Shown here: one piece after another, positions 16,023 to 23,887 of the stretch
How positions within the stretch are numbered: the stretch's first letter is position 1
Layout of the letters: every line of letters begins with the position of its first letter
DNA from: Pseudomonas sp. K2I15
GTDB taxonomy: Bacteria; Pseudomonadota; Gammaproteobacteria; Pseudomonadales; Pseudomonadaceae
Length of the DNA stretch: 64,000 nucleotides
Reading direction: 5' to 3'
NCBI RefSeq assembly: GCF_002204795.1
Contig: NZ_NIXO01000002.1
Coordinates: 1-64,000 of the forward strand
Made by a program: the position numbers and the translations under genes
The notes under the pieces: model-generated
Told to the model about the DNA's origin: nothing
Database searches by the model: none
Seen by the model: only the letters and a program-made list of their open reading frames with translations

Positions 16023-16997
16023 TTAGAGCGCGCCGGGGCGGTATTCGCCGAAGGTAGAGTCATGCTTGACCTCGGCCGCGTTGGCCTTGGTCACCACCTG
16101 GGTGCCGGCATCGACAAAGTTCGGCACCGATTTGCCGGCCGCCAGGGCACGTGCCGCCTCAATGGCGACTTCGCCGAGGTAGCGCGGGTCGTTGAGGGCG
16201 GTGGCCACGTATTGATCGCCGTTCTGGATGGCATTCAAGGCCTCGGACAAGCCGTCGATCCCGGCCACCAGCACGTCTTTCTTGCCGCTTTCGGTGAGCA
16301 CTTGCAGCGCGCCCATGGCCATGTCGTCGTTATGCGCGATCACGGCCTTGAGGTCGGGGTGCGCTTGCAGCAAATCCTGCATCGCCGTTACCGCGTTGGC
16401 GCGCATGTATTCGCTGTAGGGGCCGTCGATGATCTTGAAGTCGGTACCGGCCAGCGCGGTGTGGAAGCCCTTGCGGCGTTCTTTCATGACCGTGCCGCCA
16501 GCGTCGCCCTGGATCTCGATGATCTTGCCCTTGGTCACGCCACGCTGCTTGAGCGCGGCGAGCAAAGCCTTGCCGGACAATTCGCCCATCTCGGCGTTGT
16601 TGCGGCCGATGGTGGTGGCTACGGGGGCATTGATTGCGCGGTCGACGGCAATCACCGGCACCTTGGCGCGTTTGGCGGCGTCGAGGGCGGCGCCCACGGC
16701 GTCGGGGTTCACGGCATTGATGATGAGGATGTCGACCTTGCGGGTCAGCAGGTCCTGGATGTCGTTGTTCTGTTTGCTGATATCGCCGTTGGCGTCGAGG
16801 AAGATCAGCTCGTCGCCGCCCTTGGCCGCTGCGGCCTTGGCGCCATCGCGCAGTTGTACATAGAAGGGAGATTGCAGGGTGACCTGGCTGAAACCGATCT
16901 TCAGATCCTTGGCCTGGGCGTTCAGCGCCAGCGCCGAGGCCGCGACAGCCAGTGCAAGGGCCAGCACATGAACAGGTTTACGGGCTATCTGGAGCAT
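16023..16997 (-). CDS. Sugar ABC transporter substrate-binding protein (RbsB type)
   Basis: This 324-residue periplasmic protein has a clear signal peptide (KPVHVLALALAVAASALALN, cleavage after AQA). The mature part has Peripla_BP_4 features: IGFSQVTLQSPFY, NAVNPDAVGAAL, IAVDRAI and IAHNDDMAMGA. The ATG at 16997 has AGGAAT upstream; an in-frame extension to 17135 would bury the signal peptide. It is the first gene of the operon, with its own promoter and palindromic operator upstream. It delivers the sugar to the permease/ATPase encoded 3-7 kb downstream. Confidence 0.93.
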   Translation of the reverse strand: MLQIARKPVHVLALALAVAASALALNAQAKDLKIGFSQVTLQSPFYVQLRDGAKAAAAKGGDELIFLDANGDISKQNNDIQDLLTRKVDILIINAVNPDAVGAALDAAKRAKVPVIAVDRAINAPVATTIGRNNAEMGELSGKALLAALKQRGVTKGKIIEIQGDAGGTVMKERRKGFHTALAGTDFKIIDGPYSEYMRANAVTAMQDLLQAHPDLKAVIAHNDDMAMGALQVLTESGKKDVLVAGIDGLSEALNAIQNGDQYVATALNDPRYLGEVAIEAARALAAGKSVPNFVDAGTQVVTKANAAEVKHDSTFGEYRPGAL

Positions 16998-17058
16998 GGT
17001 GATTCCTATTTTTATTGTTGTCTGGATTCGGGCGCAGCCTTCAGGGAGGCCACGCTCA

Positions 17059-17083
17059 CAAATGTGAACCGCGATCACATTTG
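17059..17083. promoter_or_regulatory. Perfect palindromic operator at the sugar operon promoter
   Basis: CAAATGTGA (17059-17067) and TCACATTTG (17075-17083) are exact inverted repeats with a seven-base spacer. The site lies immediately downstream of the predicted -10 box, over the transcription start, which suits repression. The arms resemble CRP/Vfr half-sites (TGTGA/TCACA), but those need a six-base spacer. The SorC-type or DeoR protein is the more likely ligand. Confidence 0.65.
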
Positions 17084-17085
17084 AA

Positions 17086-17114
17086 AAACTATGCCTTGCT
17101 CCCGAGGGTGTCAA
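17086..17114 (-). promoter_or_regulatory. Promoter of the sugar operon
   Basis: On the minus strand TTGACA (17114-17109) and TAGTTT (17091-17086) are separated by exactly 17 bases. The start site would fall in the palindrome at 17059-17083, about 85 bases before the binding-protein ATG. Confidence 0.6.
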
Positions 17115-17168
17115 GGCTAATTTGTTAAATTCCAAACAAATGAAATAAAAATCACAATGCTATTTGAA

Positions 17169-17927
17169 TCAGATCAACAGGATCGCCCCGCTGTCCTTGA
17201 TCACCTGCTGTTGTGCTGCGTCAAGGCCAGGGTCGCTGATCACTCGCTGGAAGTCCGACAGCTCGGCAAAGTGCGCGGCACGTACCTCGTCGAACTTGCT
17301 GTGGTCGGCCACCAGCACGCAGGTTTGCGCCCGCGCCATGACCCGGCGTTTAACCTCCACTTCGTTGAGGTTGTAGCAGGTGACGCCGTGGGCCGCGCTG
17401 ACGCCGGCCGCCGAAATAAACGCCCACGCCACGCGGATGCCGTCCAGGATGCCCGCCTCTGCATGACTCTCGAACACCATGTTGCGCCGGTGAAAAGTAC
17501 CGCCGCAGAGGATGATGGTGCAGTGGGGCTTTTGCTGCAGCTTGAGCAATACGTTGAGGGAATTGCACAGCGCGGTGAACTCCAGGTCATCCGGCAACGC
17601 CTCGATAATGAACGGCGTGGTGGTGCCGCAATCGATAAACACCGTGTCGCCGGGCCGTACCAGGCTGGCGGCCAATGCGCCGATCTGGCGCTTCTCGGCG
17701 ACATGGCGCTGGTCCTGTTCGGCAACCTGGTAATCAGGCTCCGGCGGCCCGCTGCGGGTCACGTGCCCACCCAGCAAACGAAGGCCTTGGGGACTGTCTA
17801 CCAGGTCGCGGCGCAGGGTCATTTCCGATACGCCGAGCAGCGCGGCCATGTCACGCAGGTGAATCGCCGACTCGCCCTGCAAGGCCTTGTGCATGGCCCG
17901 AAATCTTTCGCTTTTCTTTGAATCCAC
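17169..17927 (-). CDS. deoR: DeoR family transcriptional repressor
   Basis: This 252-residue protein resembles E. coli DeoR throughout: the HTH HLRDMAALLGVSEMTLRRDL, the sugar-phosphate-binding motif DCGTTTPFIIEA, LCGGTFH, AFISAAGVS and VADHSKF. E. coli DeoR is released by deoxyribose-5-phosphate, which fits the divergent deoC gene. It may control deoC, itself and the sugar operon. It lies between the two with intergenic space on both sides, and TTTATTTCA occurs in both flanking promoter regions. Confidence 0.88.
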   Translation of the reverse strand: MDSKKSERFRAMHKALQGESAIHLRDMAALLGVSEMTLRRDLVDSPQGLRLLGGHVTRSGPPEPDYQVAEQDQRHVAEKRQIGALAASLVRPGDTVFIDCGTTTPFIIEALPDDLEFTALCNSLNVLLKLQQKPHCTIILCGGTFHRRNMVFESHAEAGILDGIRVAWAFISAAGVSAAHGVTCYNLNEVEVKRRVMARAQTCVLVADHSKFDEVRAAHFAELSDFQRVISDPGLDAAQQQVIKDSGAILLI

Positions 17928-18070
17928 TGCGTTCCAACCCTCGTTGAATGCACGCCCTTGATCAGGGCAGTCACAAATTCCATTTACAATGTTATTTATT
18001 TCACATTTAATGCATCCAACTTAACACATACCGGCTTTTCCCAGCACCTCATCCTTACAGGACACTTGCC

Positions 18071-18751
18071 ATGCCGACTAACGCGTTGCCGCTCGCGGCC
18101 TATATCGACCACACCCTGCTGGCCGCCGATGCTTCCCAGGCGAGCATTCGCCAACTGTGCGACGAGGCCCGCGAGCATGGCTTCAAGTCCGTGTGCGTCA
18201 ACAGTGCCAACGTGCCGCTCGCCGCCGAATGCCTGCGCGACGCTGCCCCGCTGGTCTGTGCGGTGGTAGGTTTTCCCTTGGGTGCGGGTTTGAGTGCGGC
18301 CAAGGCTTATGAAGCCAAGCTTGCGATCGAGGCCGGTGCCGGCGAGATCGACATGGTGCTGAACATCGGCTGGCTGAAGGATGGTCTGCTGGACCAGGTA
18401 CGCGACGATATTGCCCAGGTGCTGGCGGCTTGCGGCGTGGTGCCGTTGAAAGTCATCCTCGAGACCGGGTTGCTCGATGACCCGCAGAAAACCAATGCCT
18501 GCACCCTGTGCCGCGAACTGAACGTGGCGTTCGTCAAGACCTCCACCGGTTTCGGCCATGGCGGCGCGACGCTGGCAGATGTGCGCCTGATGCGGGAGGT
18601 GGTGGGCGCACAGATTGGGGTGAAAGCCTCAGGCGGCGTGCGCGACCTGGCGACGGCCCAGGCGATGATCGAGGCCGGTGCCACGCGGTTAGGCAGTAGT
18701 TCCGGGATCGCCATCGTCAGCGGTGCCAAGGCGGCCGCGGGCGCTTATTAA
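18071..18751 (+). CDS. deoC: Deoxyribose-phosphate aldolase
   Basis: This 226-residue class I aldolase cleaves 2-deoxy-D-ribose 5-phosphate to glyceraldehyde 3-phosphate and acetaldehyde. The Schiff-base lysine is K156 in [11 protein letters not shown]94 (EIDMVLNIG) and K185 (GVKASGG) complete the catalytic set. The length is typical of the short bacterial type. It is divergent from deoR. Its place beside a transporter, kinase and dehydrogenase suggests it finishes that pathway, in addition to a possible role in nucleoside salvage. Confidence 0.95.
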   Translation: MPTNALPLAAYIDHTLLAADASQASIRQLCDEAREHGFKSVCVNSANVPLAAECLRDAAPLVCAVVGFPLGAGLSAAKAYEAKLAIEAGAGEIDMVLNIGWLKDGLLDQVRDDIAQVLAACGVVPLKVILETGLLDDPQKTNACTLCRELNVAFVKTSTGFGHGGATLADVRLMREVVGAQIGVKASGGVRDLATAQAMIEAGATRLGSSSGIAIVSGAKAAAGAY

Positions 18752-18767
18752 ATTGAGCGAGAGCGAA

Positions 18768-18797
18768 GCAGTGGCGACCATTTAAGCTCGCCACTGC
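18768..18797. terminator. Hairpin between convergent deoC and coiled-coil gene
   Basis: GCAGTGGCGA (18768-18777) and TCGCCACTGC (18788-18797) pair perfectly. It lies between two convergent stops, but neither strand has a strong U-run, so termination efficiency is uncertain. Confidence 0.45.
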
Positions 18798-18808
18798 ATG
18801 ACGCAGCG

Positions 18809-19363
18809 TTATTTCACTTTGCTGCTGAGGGTGTCGACACTGCGCTTGAGGTCTTCAAGGCTGCGCTTCTGATCACTCACCGTGCTCTTGAGACTGGACA
18901 GTTCACTCGAACTGGAACTTGAGCTTGAACTCGAATTGCGCTTGAGGTCGTCAATCTCGCTTTTAAGCTTGTCGATCGTGCTTTTCTGATCAGACACGGT
19001 GCGCTTGAGCTCAGAGAGTTGGCCGTCACTGGAACCGGAACTTGAGCCGGTGTTTTTCTTCAGGTCTTCAAGGGCGCGTGTCTGACTGTCCAGCTTGCTT
19101 TTCAAGTTTTGCATCTCGGTGTCATTGCGTTTGAGCGCGTCGCGCATGGCTTGAATGTCGCCTACCGAGATGTCCGACGAATGCAGGAAATATTCGCCTC
19201 CTGCGCCCCAACTGCTCGCGGTAATCTTGTCACCGGCCGACGCACCAAAATCCCCCCATCGAGCGGGGCTGGCCGCCTGGGCCAACGGGGCCATCGCGCC
19301 GATCAACAACGACGCGACACTGGCAGCAACAACAACGAACGAGGCTTTACCCATGATGAGCAT
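18809..19363 (-). CDS. Exported coiled-coil protein with serine linkers
   Basis: This 184-residue protein starts at ATG 19363 after AAAGGAATCAACTG. It has a signal peptide (FVVVAASVASLLIGAMAPLA, cleavage near AQA). The mature protein has a short globular part with WGDFGAS and WGAGGEYFLHSSD, then a long heptad-repeat coiled coil interrupted by serine tracts (GSSSGSSDG and ten serines). The unit containing TVSDQK plus LK heptads occurs twice, an internal duplication. It is probably periplasmic or surface located; no family is recognised. Confidence 0.75.
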   Translation of the reverse strand: MLIMGKASFVVVAASVASLLIGAMAPLAQAASPARWGDFGASAGDKITASSWGAGGEYFLHSSDISVGDIQAMRDALKRNDTEMQNLKSKLDSQTRALEDLKKNTGSSSGSSDGQLSELKRTVSDQKSTIDKLKSEIDDLKRNSSSSSSSSSSELSSLKSTVSDQKRSLEDLKRSVDTLSSKVK

Positions 19364-19456
19364 CAGTTGATTCCTTTCTGATCTGCCGAGATGGCACATC
19401 GCTATGACTGCATTTCTGAAGACTGGTTCCCGTGAAGGGCTACAGCCCCGCATACG

Positions 19457-19482
19457 AAAAAGCCCCGGCAAATGCCGGGGCT
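19457..19482 (-). terminator. Intrinsic terminator, minus strand
   Basis: AGCCCCGGCA (19461-19470) pairs with TGCCGGGGCT (19473-19482) around a two-base spacer that opens into the loop. On the minus strand a U-run follows (complement of AAAA at 19457-19460). It would end the transcript of the 19647-20051 gene. Confidence 0.85.
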
Positions 19483-19646
19483 CCAAAATATCCAACGGGG
19501 CGATTTATCGGCATGTGGTGTGCCGTTCTTTCACACGCCTTTCACAGCCGGGCGCTTAGGGTCATCTCAGCTCCTGGTGTAAACCTTTAAGCCCGCGCTC
19601 CCCATCGCGAGCTTTTCTTTGCCTGTCATTTGCCCACGCGCCAGGG

Positions 19647-20051
19647 CTAAAGTCGCCGCGGCGGTGAGCCGGTGCAGGCGCCCTGCTCCAGGCAGAATAC
19701 AAACGGGGCCACCACTTCAATTTGGCCATTAAGCAGCATTGAGGGTGGAGGCGCAGGCACTGGCGATGCTGCCGGAATAAATGCCTCCACTGCACCAACG
19801 AAAAGATCCGAGCCTGTATGGCTGACGATTTTGTGGCGTATCAGGTTGCCTTGGGCATCGACGACAAATTTTACTCTGACCAGGCCCGTCAGCCTTTGCA
19901 AGCGAGCGTCCTCAGGGTAGGACTTGAACCGGTTGAGGTGGGTGAGCAACTGATATTCCCATAAACGTTGCTCTGCCATTTGTTCCTGATGGTTGGGGCC
20001 GCTTGTGCAGGCACAAAGCAGTAAAACAAGTGCGATCCAGCTGTATTTCAT
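19647..20051 (-). CDS. Lipoprotein-like TonB C-terminal domain protein
   Basis: This 134-residue protein begins with a short hydrophobic segment and a lipobox-like LLCAC, so it is probably a lipoprotein modified at C15. Residues about 35-90 match the TonB C-terminal fold (LNRFKSYPEDAR, GLVRVKFVVDAQGNLIRHKI, and a SGSDLF-like turn). The proline-rich PVPAPPP follows where TonB proteins usually end, and there is a C-terminal extension with two cysteines. It lacks the long proline-rich spacer of true energy transducers, so a stand-alone TonB-like domain of unknown role is the safest call. Confidence 0.75.
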   Translation of the reverse strand: MKYSWIALVLLLCACTSGPNHQEQMAEQRLWEYQLLTHLNRFKSYPEDARLQRLTGLVRVKFVVDAQGNLIRHKIVSHTGSDLFVGAVEAFIPAASPVPAPPPSMLLNGQIEVVAPFVFCLEQGACTGSPPRRL

Positions 20052-20116
20052 AAACGCAGTTCCGTTGACGTTCAGGTGCGCGAAGTGAGGCTAATCACCC
20101 GACGCTATGCTGCGTC

Positions 20117-20557
20117 TCAGGCCGTGGTACTGACCATTGTTCCAGTAGTGCTTGCGCCCTCTGCAGTGACTGCCTGCAACAAAGCGGATGTGGCTGACTG
20201 CAAGGCCGCTGACGTTGACGCGATCTGCGTTTGAGCCGCTGCCACCGCCGCGGCTTTGGCGTCTGCGGTCTGATTGCTCGCCTGGGCTTTTTGCATGTTT
20301 TGCTGCTGCTCTTGAAGTTGCTTTTGCAACTCCGCAATTTGCTTTTTCAATTCCTTGACGGTATCGGACTCTTGCGACGTCGATGCAGACTGGCCAGCGC
20401 CTGCACCAGCCGAACTTTTAGCATCTGTGCCCGGGCTGACACTGGTGGTTCCAGTGGCTTCAGAGGCATCAGAGGCGTCAGTCTTGACGCTATCACCCGC
20501 AGTGGCGGTGCTTGGGCTGATTGATACTGAAGCGAGACTGCTAACGTTAGTCATCAT
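20117..20557 (-). CDS. FlxA-like family protein
   Basis: This 146-residue, Ser/Thr/Ala/Gln-rich protein has a disordered N-terminal half and a predicted coiled coil at about 66-90 (VKELKKQIAELQKQLQEQQQ), which is the FlxA-like signature. No signal peptide or membrane helix is seen. E. coli flxA is expressed with late flagellar genes, but the function of the family is unknown. The start may be either of the two adjacent ATGs (20557 or 20554). Confidence 0.75.
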   Translation of the reverse strand: MMTNVSSLASVSISPSTATAGDSVKTDASDASEATGTTSVSPGTDAKSSAGAGAGQSASTSQESDTVKELKKQIAELQKQLQEQQQNMQKAQASNQTADAKAAAVAAAQTQIASTSAALQSATSALLQAVTAEGASTTGTMVSTTA

Positions 20558-20613
20558 GCTAAATGTCCAATTCCGGTATAGGTCTTAATTGATCGGCGCT
20601 TAAGCCGATTACT

Positions 20614-20712
20614 TTAGCGCTCCACGGCCTTTCTTGAAAAGACATTGACCAGGCTTCCATCAGGATCACGCAGCAATACCGTCACCGGCATTACCACGCC
20701 TGCCCTCGCGCG
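20614..20712 (-). pseudogene. C-terminal remnant of a VOC/glyoxalase-family gene
   Basis: Directly after the MFS stop and in the same reading frame, 29 sense codons encode a typical VOC C-terminus: PVTVLLRDPDGSLVNVFSR, then KAVER and TAA at 20614-20616. No upstream portion of such a gene exists; the MFS gene occupies that position. It is best explained as the tail of a VOC gene whose body was lost by a deletion or replacement that brought the MFS gene next to it. Confidence 0.7.
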
Positions 20713-21894
20713 TTACGAGAAAGCGGGCTCTGCCCTGGCGCGAAGCCCTGCGGCAATCATCAGCACGATGGCCGGGACAATCACCACGCTGGCCGACAAC
20801 ATCGCCCCCTTGAACCCGGCCACCTCCAGCGCACTCCCTCCGATAATCACACCCAACCCGATCGCGCTGTTCAGCACCGCGGTATGGATCGCGGTCGCCG
20901 GCACCATGTGATCACCGGCAATCCTCAAGACCCAGGTCTGCAATCCGGTAAACAGGGCGCAAATGGCCACGCCCCAGATCACCAGCAAGATAACCACGGG
21001 CACGAGCCCCAGTAGCGGCCCGTAAATACCCAAGGTCACCAACGCCAATGCCATCGCCACCAGCGCCAGCAAAATGAACGCCTTCAAGTAGCGATCAATA
21101 AACAGCGCACTCAGCAGGTTGCCCAGAAAACCTGCGGCCCCGAAGGCAAACAGCAACACCGCAATCAAGTACGAGGTAATGCCGGGCACCTGGCCAATAA
21201 ACGGTTCGACAAAGGTGTAGGCGCCAAAATGCGCGGCGGCCGTCAGGCCGGTGATGACGTACGTGATGAGGAGGTCCTTGCGCCTCAGCACCACCGCAAA
21301 CCCGATACCTTTGGGCAGCGAGGGAATGTGCATGTTGGGCAGCACGAAGGCTATCGCACCGGCGCTGGCGACACACATCAAGGCCAGGCATACAAATGCC
21401 GTGCGCCAACCATCGTATTGGCCCACCAGGTTGACCAGCGGAACGCCCATGACCGTGGCGACCGTGATGCCGCCCAACACAATCGAGGTGGCCAGCCCCA
21501 CGCGTTGCGCCGGCACCATATGGGCGGCGGTGGCTGCCACGATGGCCCAGAACACCCCGTGGGCCAATGCGCCCACGGCGCGGGCACCAAGCAATGTCGA
21601 AAACTCAGGGGACAATGCCGCCAAGCCGTTTGATACGGCCAGTATCAGCATCAAGACGATCAGCAGCGTCTTGCGCGCAACCCAGCGGTTCAACCCGTTG
21701 GACAGCAAGCCGCTGGCTGCGCCGATCCACGCATACAACGTCACCGTCAGCCCGACGGTAGACGGCGCTTGATCCAGGTCGTTGGCTATCTGCGACAGCA
21801 AACCAATGGGCGCGAACTCGCAAGTCACCATGGTGAACGAGGCAACGCACAGCACACTGACTGCACACCAAATCCGCAAGGCTGAGTTGATCAT
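20713..21894 (-). CDS. MFS transporter, DHA1 (sugar-efflux/drug) type
   Basis: This 393-residue inner-membrane protein has 12 predicted helices. The loop 2-3 motif is degenerate (NRWVARKTLL), and motif C-like residues lie in helix 5 (LGGITVATVMGVPLVNLVG), as in SotB, NepI and AraJ relatives. It is probably a proton-driven exporter. It lies downstream of the salicylate hydroxylase and small genes on the same strand (gap about 107 bases to the DUF1737 gene), so it may serve salicylate or catechol efflux, but that is inference. Its 3' end abuts a VOC gene remnant. Confidence 0.88.
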   Translation of the reverse strand: MINSALRIWCAVSVLCVASFTMVTCEFAPIGLLSQIANDLDQAPSTVGLTVTLYAWIGAASGLLSNGLNRWVARKTLLIVLMLILAVSNGLAALSPEFSTLLGARAVGALAHGVFWAIVAATAAHMVPAQRVGLATSIVLGGITVATVMGVPLVNLVGQYDGWRTAFVCLALMCVASAGAIAFVLPNMHIPSLPKGIGFAVVLRRKDLLITYVITGLTAAAHFGAYTFVEPFIGQVPGITSYLIAVLLFAFGAAGFLGNLLSALFIDRYLKAFILLALVAMALALVTLGIYGPLLGLVPVVILLVIWGVAICALFTGLQTWVLRIAGDHMVPATAIHTAVLNSAIGLGVIIGGSALEVAGFKGAMLSASVVIVPAIVLMIAAGLRARAEPAFS

Positions 21895-22001
21895 CGGTAA
21901 TGTTCGTCCTTGTTCATTGCTGAGTCATTGTGACCCCGCACTTGACCCATGAAGGCTGATGCGGGTGTTTGCGCGTTCAGATGGTGCGGTAAACCGGTGG
22001 C

Positions 22002-22214
22002 CTACTTGCCCGGCTTCCAGATGATAGCCTGCGCCACTACCACGTACTCGCCGTTGAAGGTGGCAGCGGGCGAACCATAAAGCTCGTAGCCCAGCGCCAG
22101 GGCTTCTGATACCCGATGACAGAAGGAGGCATCGTCCTTGCCGGTCAGAATGCGATAGAGCGGCAAGCCTTCAGGAGGGGAACTTTGCATGGGAGTACCT
22201 GCTGGAAAAGTCAT
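22002..22214 (-). CDS. DUF1737 domain-containing protein
   Basis: This 70-residue protein has the core LYRILTGKDDASFCHRVSEA and ALGYELYGSPAATFNG, then the C-terminal strand VVVAQAIIW, characteristic of DUF1737. The function of the domain is not known. The start at 22214 overlaps the upstream stop (TGATG), suggesting coupling; a second ATG at 22190 has a better AGGT-type ribosome site. It is in line with the salicylate hydroxylase gene. Confidence 0.82.
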   Translation of the reverse strand: MTFPAGTPMQSSPPEGLPLYRILTGKDDASFCHRVSEALALGYELYGSPAATFNGEYVVVAQAIIWKPGK

Positions 22215-22390
22215 CAGTCGATGATGACATTTGTACCCTGCGCCTTCATACAGGTGAGGTTATCCTTCATCTGCTGCAAACGCTCAGGCGAATGCCCTTG
22301 CCACTTCGTCACTTCAGCGACGACCCGCAACGGATTGGCACGGGTGCCGTGAAAGTACTGACGGGTAAACATGCCAGCCGTATTTGACAT
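22214..22390 (-). CDS. Small protein of unknown function in the salicylate operon
   Basis: The ATG at 22390 (MSNTAGMF) is preceded by GGGAG; an in-frame ATG 15 codons upstream has no ribosome site. The 58-residue product contains FTRQYFHGTRANPLRVVAEV and a C-terminal LTCMKAQGTNVIID. No family is recognised. It sits between nahG and the DUF1737 gene with a TGATG junction, so the three are likely co-transcribed. Confidence 0.6.
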   Translation of the reverse strand: MSNTAGMFTRQYFHGTRANPLRVVAEVTKWQGHSPERLQQMKDNLTCMKAQGTNVIID

Positions 22391-22462
22391 GGGGTCGCGG
22401 CTCCCTGGATGGATAGAGTCGAGAGGTCTATTCATACACCATGGCCAGGTTAACTTAGGTGA

Positions 22463-23746
22463 TCAAACACCCGCTACCCACCCAAGCCGGCTGCGCGCGT
22501 CTGCCAGGTCCGTTTGCAGGTCGTGGTTCCATAACCAGTCAAAGCGACTGGCCAGGGTGGTCGACAGAAGGGGTTCGCGGCCTCCAACCTGAAGGTCGCG
22601 CAATTCGTAGAGTTCGTCAGCTTCCCATGACGTCCGCTGCACACGGCAGGCGCGCGGCCGACGAATCGCGTCGTACACCTGCAGCACGGTTTGGACATTA
22701 CCCTCCAGCACCCGGGGGTCTCCCAGCAGGCGTGCGAGCAGCCAGGCATCTTCCAGTCCTTGCCCTGCCCCGGCGCCTTGGTGCGGGAGCATGGCGTGGG
22801 CCGCGTCACCGATCAGCCCAACGCGGCCATGGGTATAGCCGGCAAGCTCGTCCAGTTCGTGAAGCGCCCACAGGGTCGGTTCGGGAATGCACTCCAGCAA
22901 CACGCGAACCGCATCGCCCCACTCAGCGAAGGCCTCCAGCATCTGTGCCTGGCTGGTGCTTTTGACCCACGGCGTGCCTTTGGGCCATACCGGCTTGGGG
23001 TCGCTGCGATCAGAGACAAAGGCCACCACGTTGATCAACCGGCCCTGCTTGACCGGGAACGTGAGGATATGGGCATCGAGGCCCAGGTACATTTGCGGGA
23101 CGTTGATCAGGTGCTCGTCGACGCCCGCAGCGCGATAGGCCTCGCGCAGTTGTTCGCTGTCGATCATGCCACGGTAGGCGCAGGTGCCACTGAACCTGGG
23201 CGCGACCAAAGGCTGGCCCAGCCCTTGGAGCACATAGTCGCGAAGCGAGGATTTGATGCCGTCTGCGGCGATCAGCAGGTCACACTCATAGTCCGTGCCA
23301 TCGGTGAACTGAACGCGGACCCTATCGCCCGTCTCTTGTGCGCTGACCGCACGCTTGTCGAAGCGAGCGATGCCTTCCGGCAGTTGCTTGGCCAGGGCAT
23401 CAAGGAAATCTGCACGGTGCACGGAGGATTGGCCGACACCCGGGGCGACGCTGGCACCGAGGTAGCCGGCGTCTGCGCCGCGACGCCATTCAAACCAGAT
23501 GTCTTGCCACGGTTGCGGGGTTCGGTCAGCGATCAGTTCGTAGGGCTTGCCGATGCCCAGTCCTTCGATGGCGCGTACAGCGTTCGCACCGAACGACACC
23601 CCGGCACCGACCTCGCCAAAGGCGGCAGCGGCTTCAAATAATGTCACGTCCAGATGGGGGTGACGACAGAGATCAAGTGCCAAGGCGACGCCAGCGATAC
23701 CGCCGCCAACGATGCCCACTTGCAAGACAGAATGAGGGCCAGTCAT
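22463..23746 (-). CDS. nahG: Salicylate hydroxylase (FAD-dependent monooxygenase)
   Basis: This 427-residue group A flavoprotein monooxygenase is highly similar by eye to P. putida NahG, which converts salicylate to catechol with NADH and O2. FAD motifs are GIVGGGIAGVALAL (GxGxxG), LLIAADGIKSSLR (DG motif) and VGLIGDAAHAMLPHQGAGAGQ (GD motif). The substrate region shares FSGTCAYRGM and VPQMYLGLDAHILTFPV with NahG. It is divergent from the NahR-type activator with a NahR-like site in between. No catechol dioxygenase is in the window. Confidence 0.93.
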   Translation of the reverse strand: MTGPHSVLQVGIVGGGIAGVALALDLCRHPHLDVTLFEAAAAFGEVGAGVSFGANAVRAIEGLGIGKPYELIADRTPQPWQDIWFEWRRGADAGYLGASVAPGVGQSSVHRADFLDALAKQLPEGIARFDKRAVSAQETGDRVRVQFTDGTDYECDLLIAADGIKSSLRDYVLQGLGQPLVAPRFSGTCAYRGMIDSEQLREAYRAAGVDEHLINVPQMYLGLDAHILTFPVKQGRLINVVAFVSDRSDPKPVWPKGTPWVKSTSQAQMLEAFAEWGDAVRVLLECIPEPTLWALHELDELAGYTHGRVGLIGDAAHAMLPHQGAGAGQGLEDAWLLARLLGDPRVLEGNVQTVLQVYDAIRRPRACRVQRTSWEADELYELRDLQVGGREPLLSTTLASRFDWLWNHDLQTDLADARSRLGWVAGV

Positions 23747-23789
23747 GGGAAAACCTTATGTGTTGTTTTTGGAATAGCCCGATCATGAC

Positions 23790-23808
23790 TATTCACCAAC
23801 CATTGATA
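23790..23808. promoter_or_regulatory. Candidate NahR-type operator
   Basis: TATTCACCAACCATTGATAA matches the known NahR recognition pattern (ATTCAC, a variable middle, then TGAT). It lies 44-62 bases before the nahG start in the divergent intergenic region, the expected place for a LysR-type activator site. Confidence 0.6.
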
Positions 23809-23887
23809 AATGCTCTCCAACCCATACAAACTATCACCAACCTGAATAGGCACTAGCGACCTGAACCACACCGAGGGACAAGCCCAA

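Noticed and set aside
17059..17083. CRP/Vfr binding site
   Set aside because: Half-sites TGTGA and TCACA fit, but the seven-base spacer is one longer than required; listed instead as a probable sugar-regulator operator.
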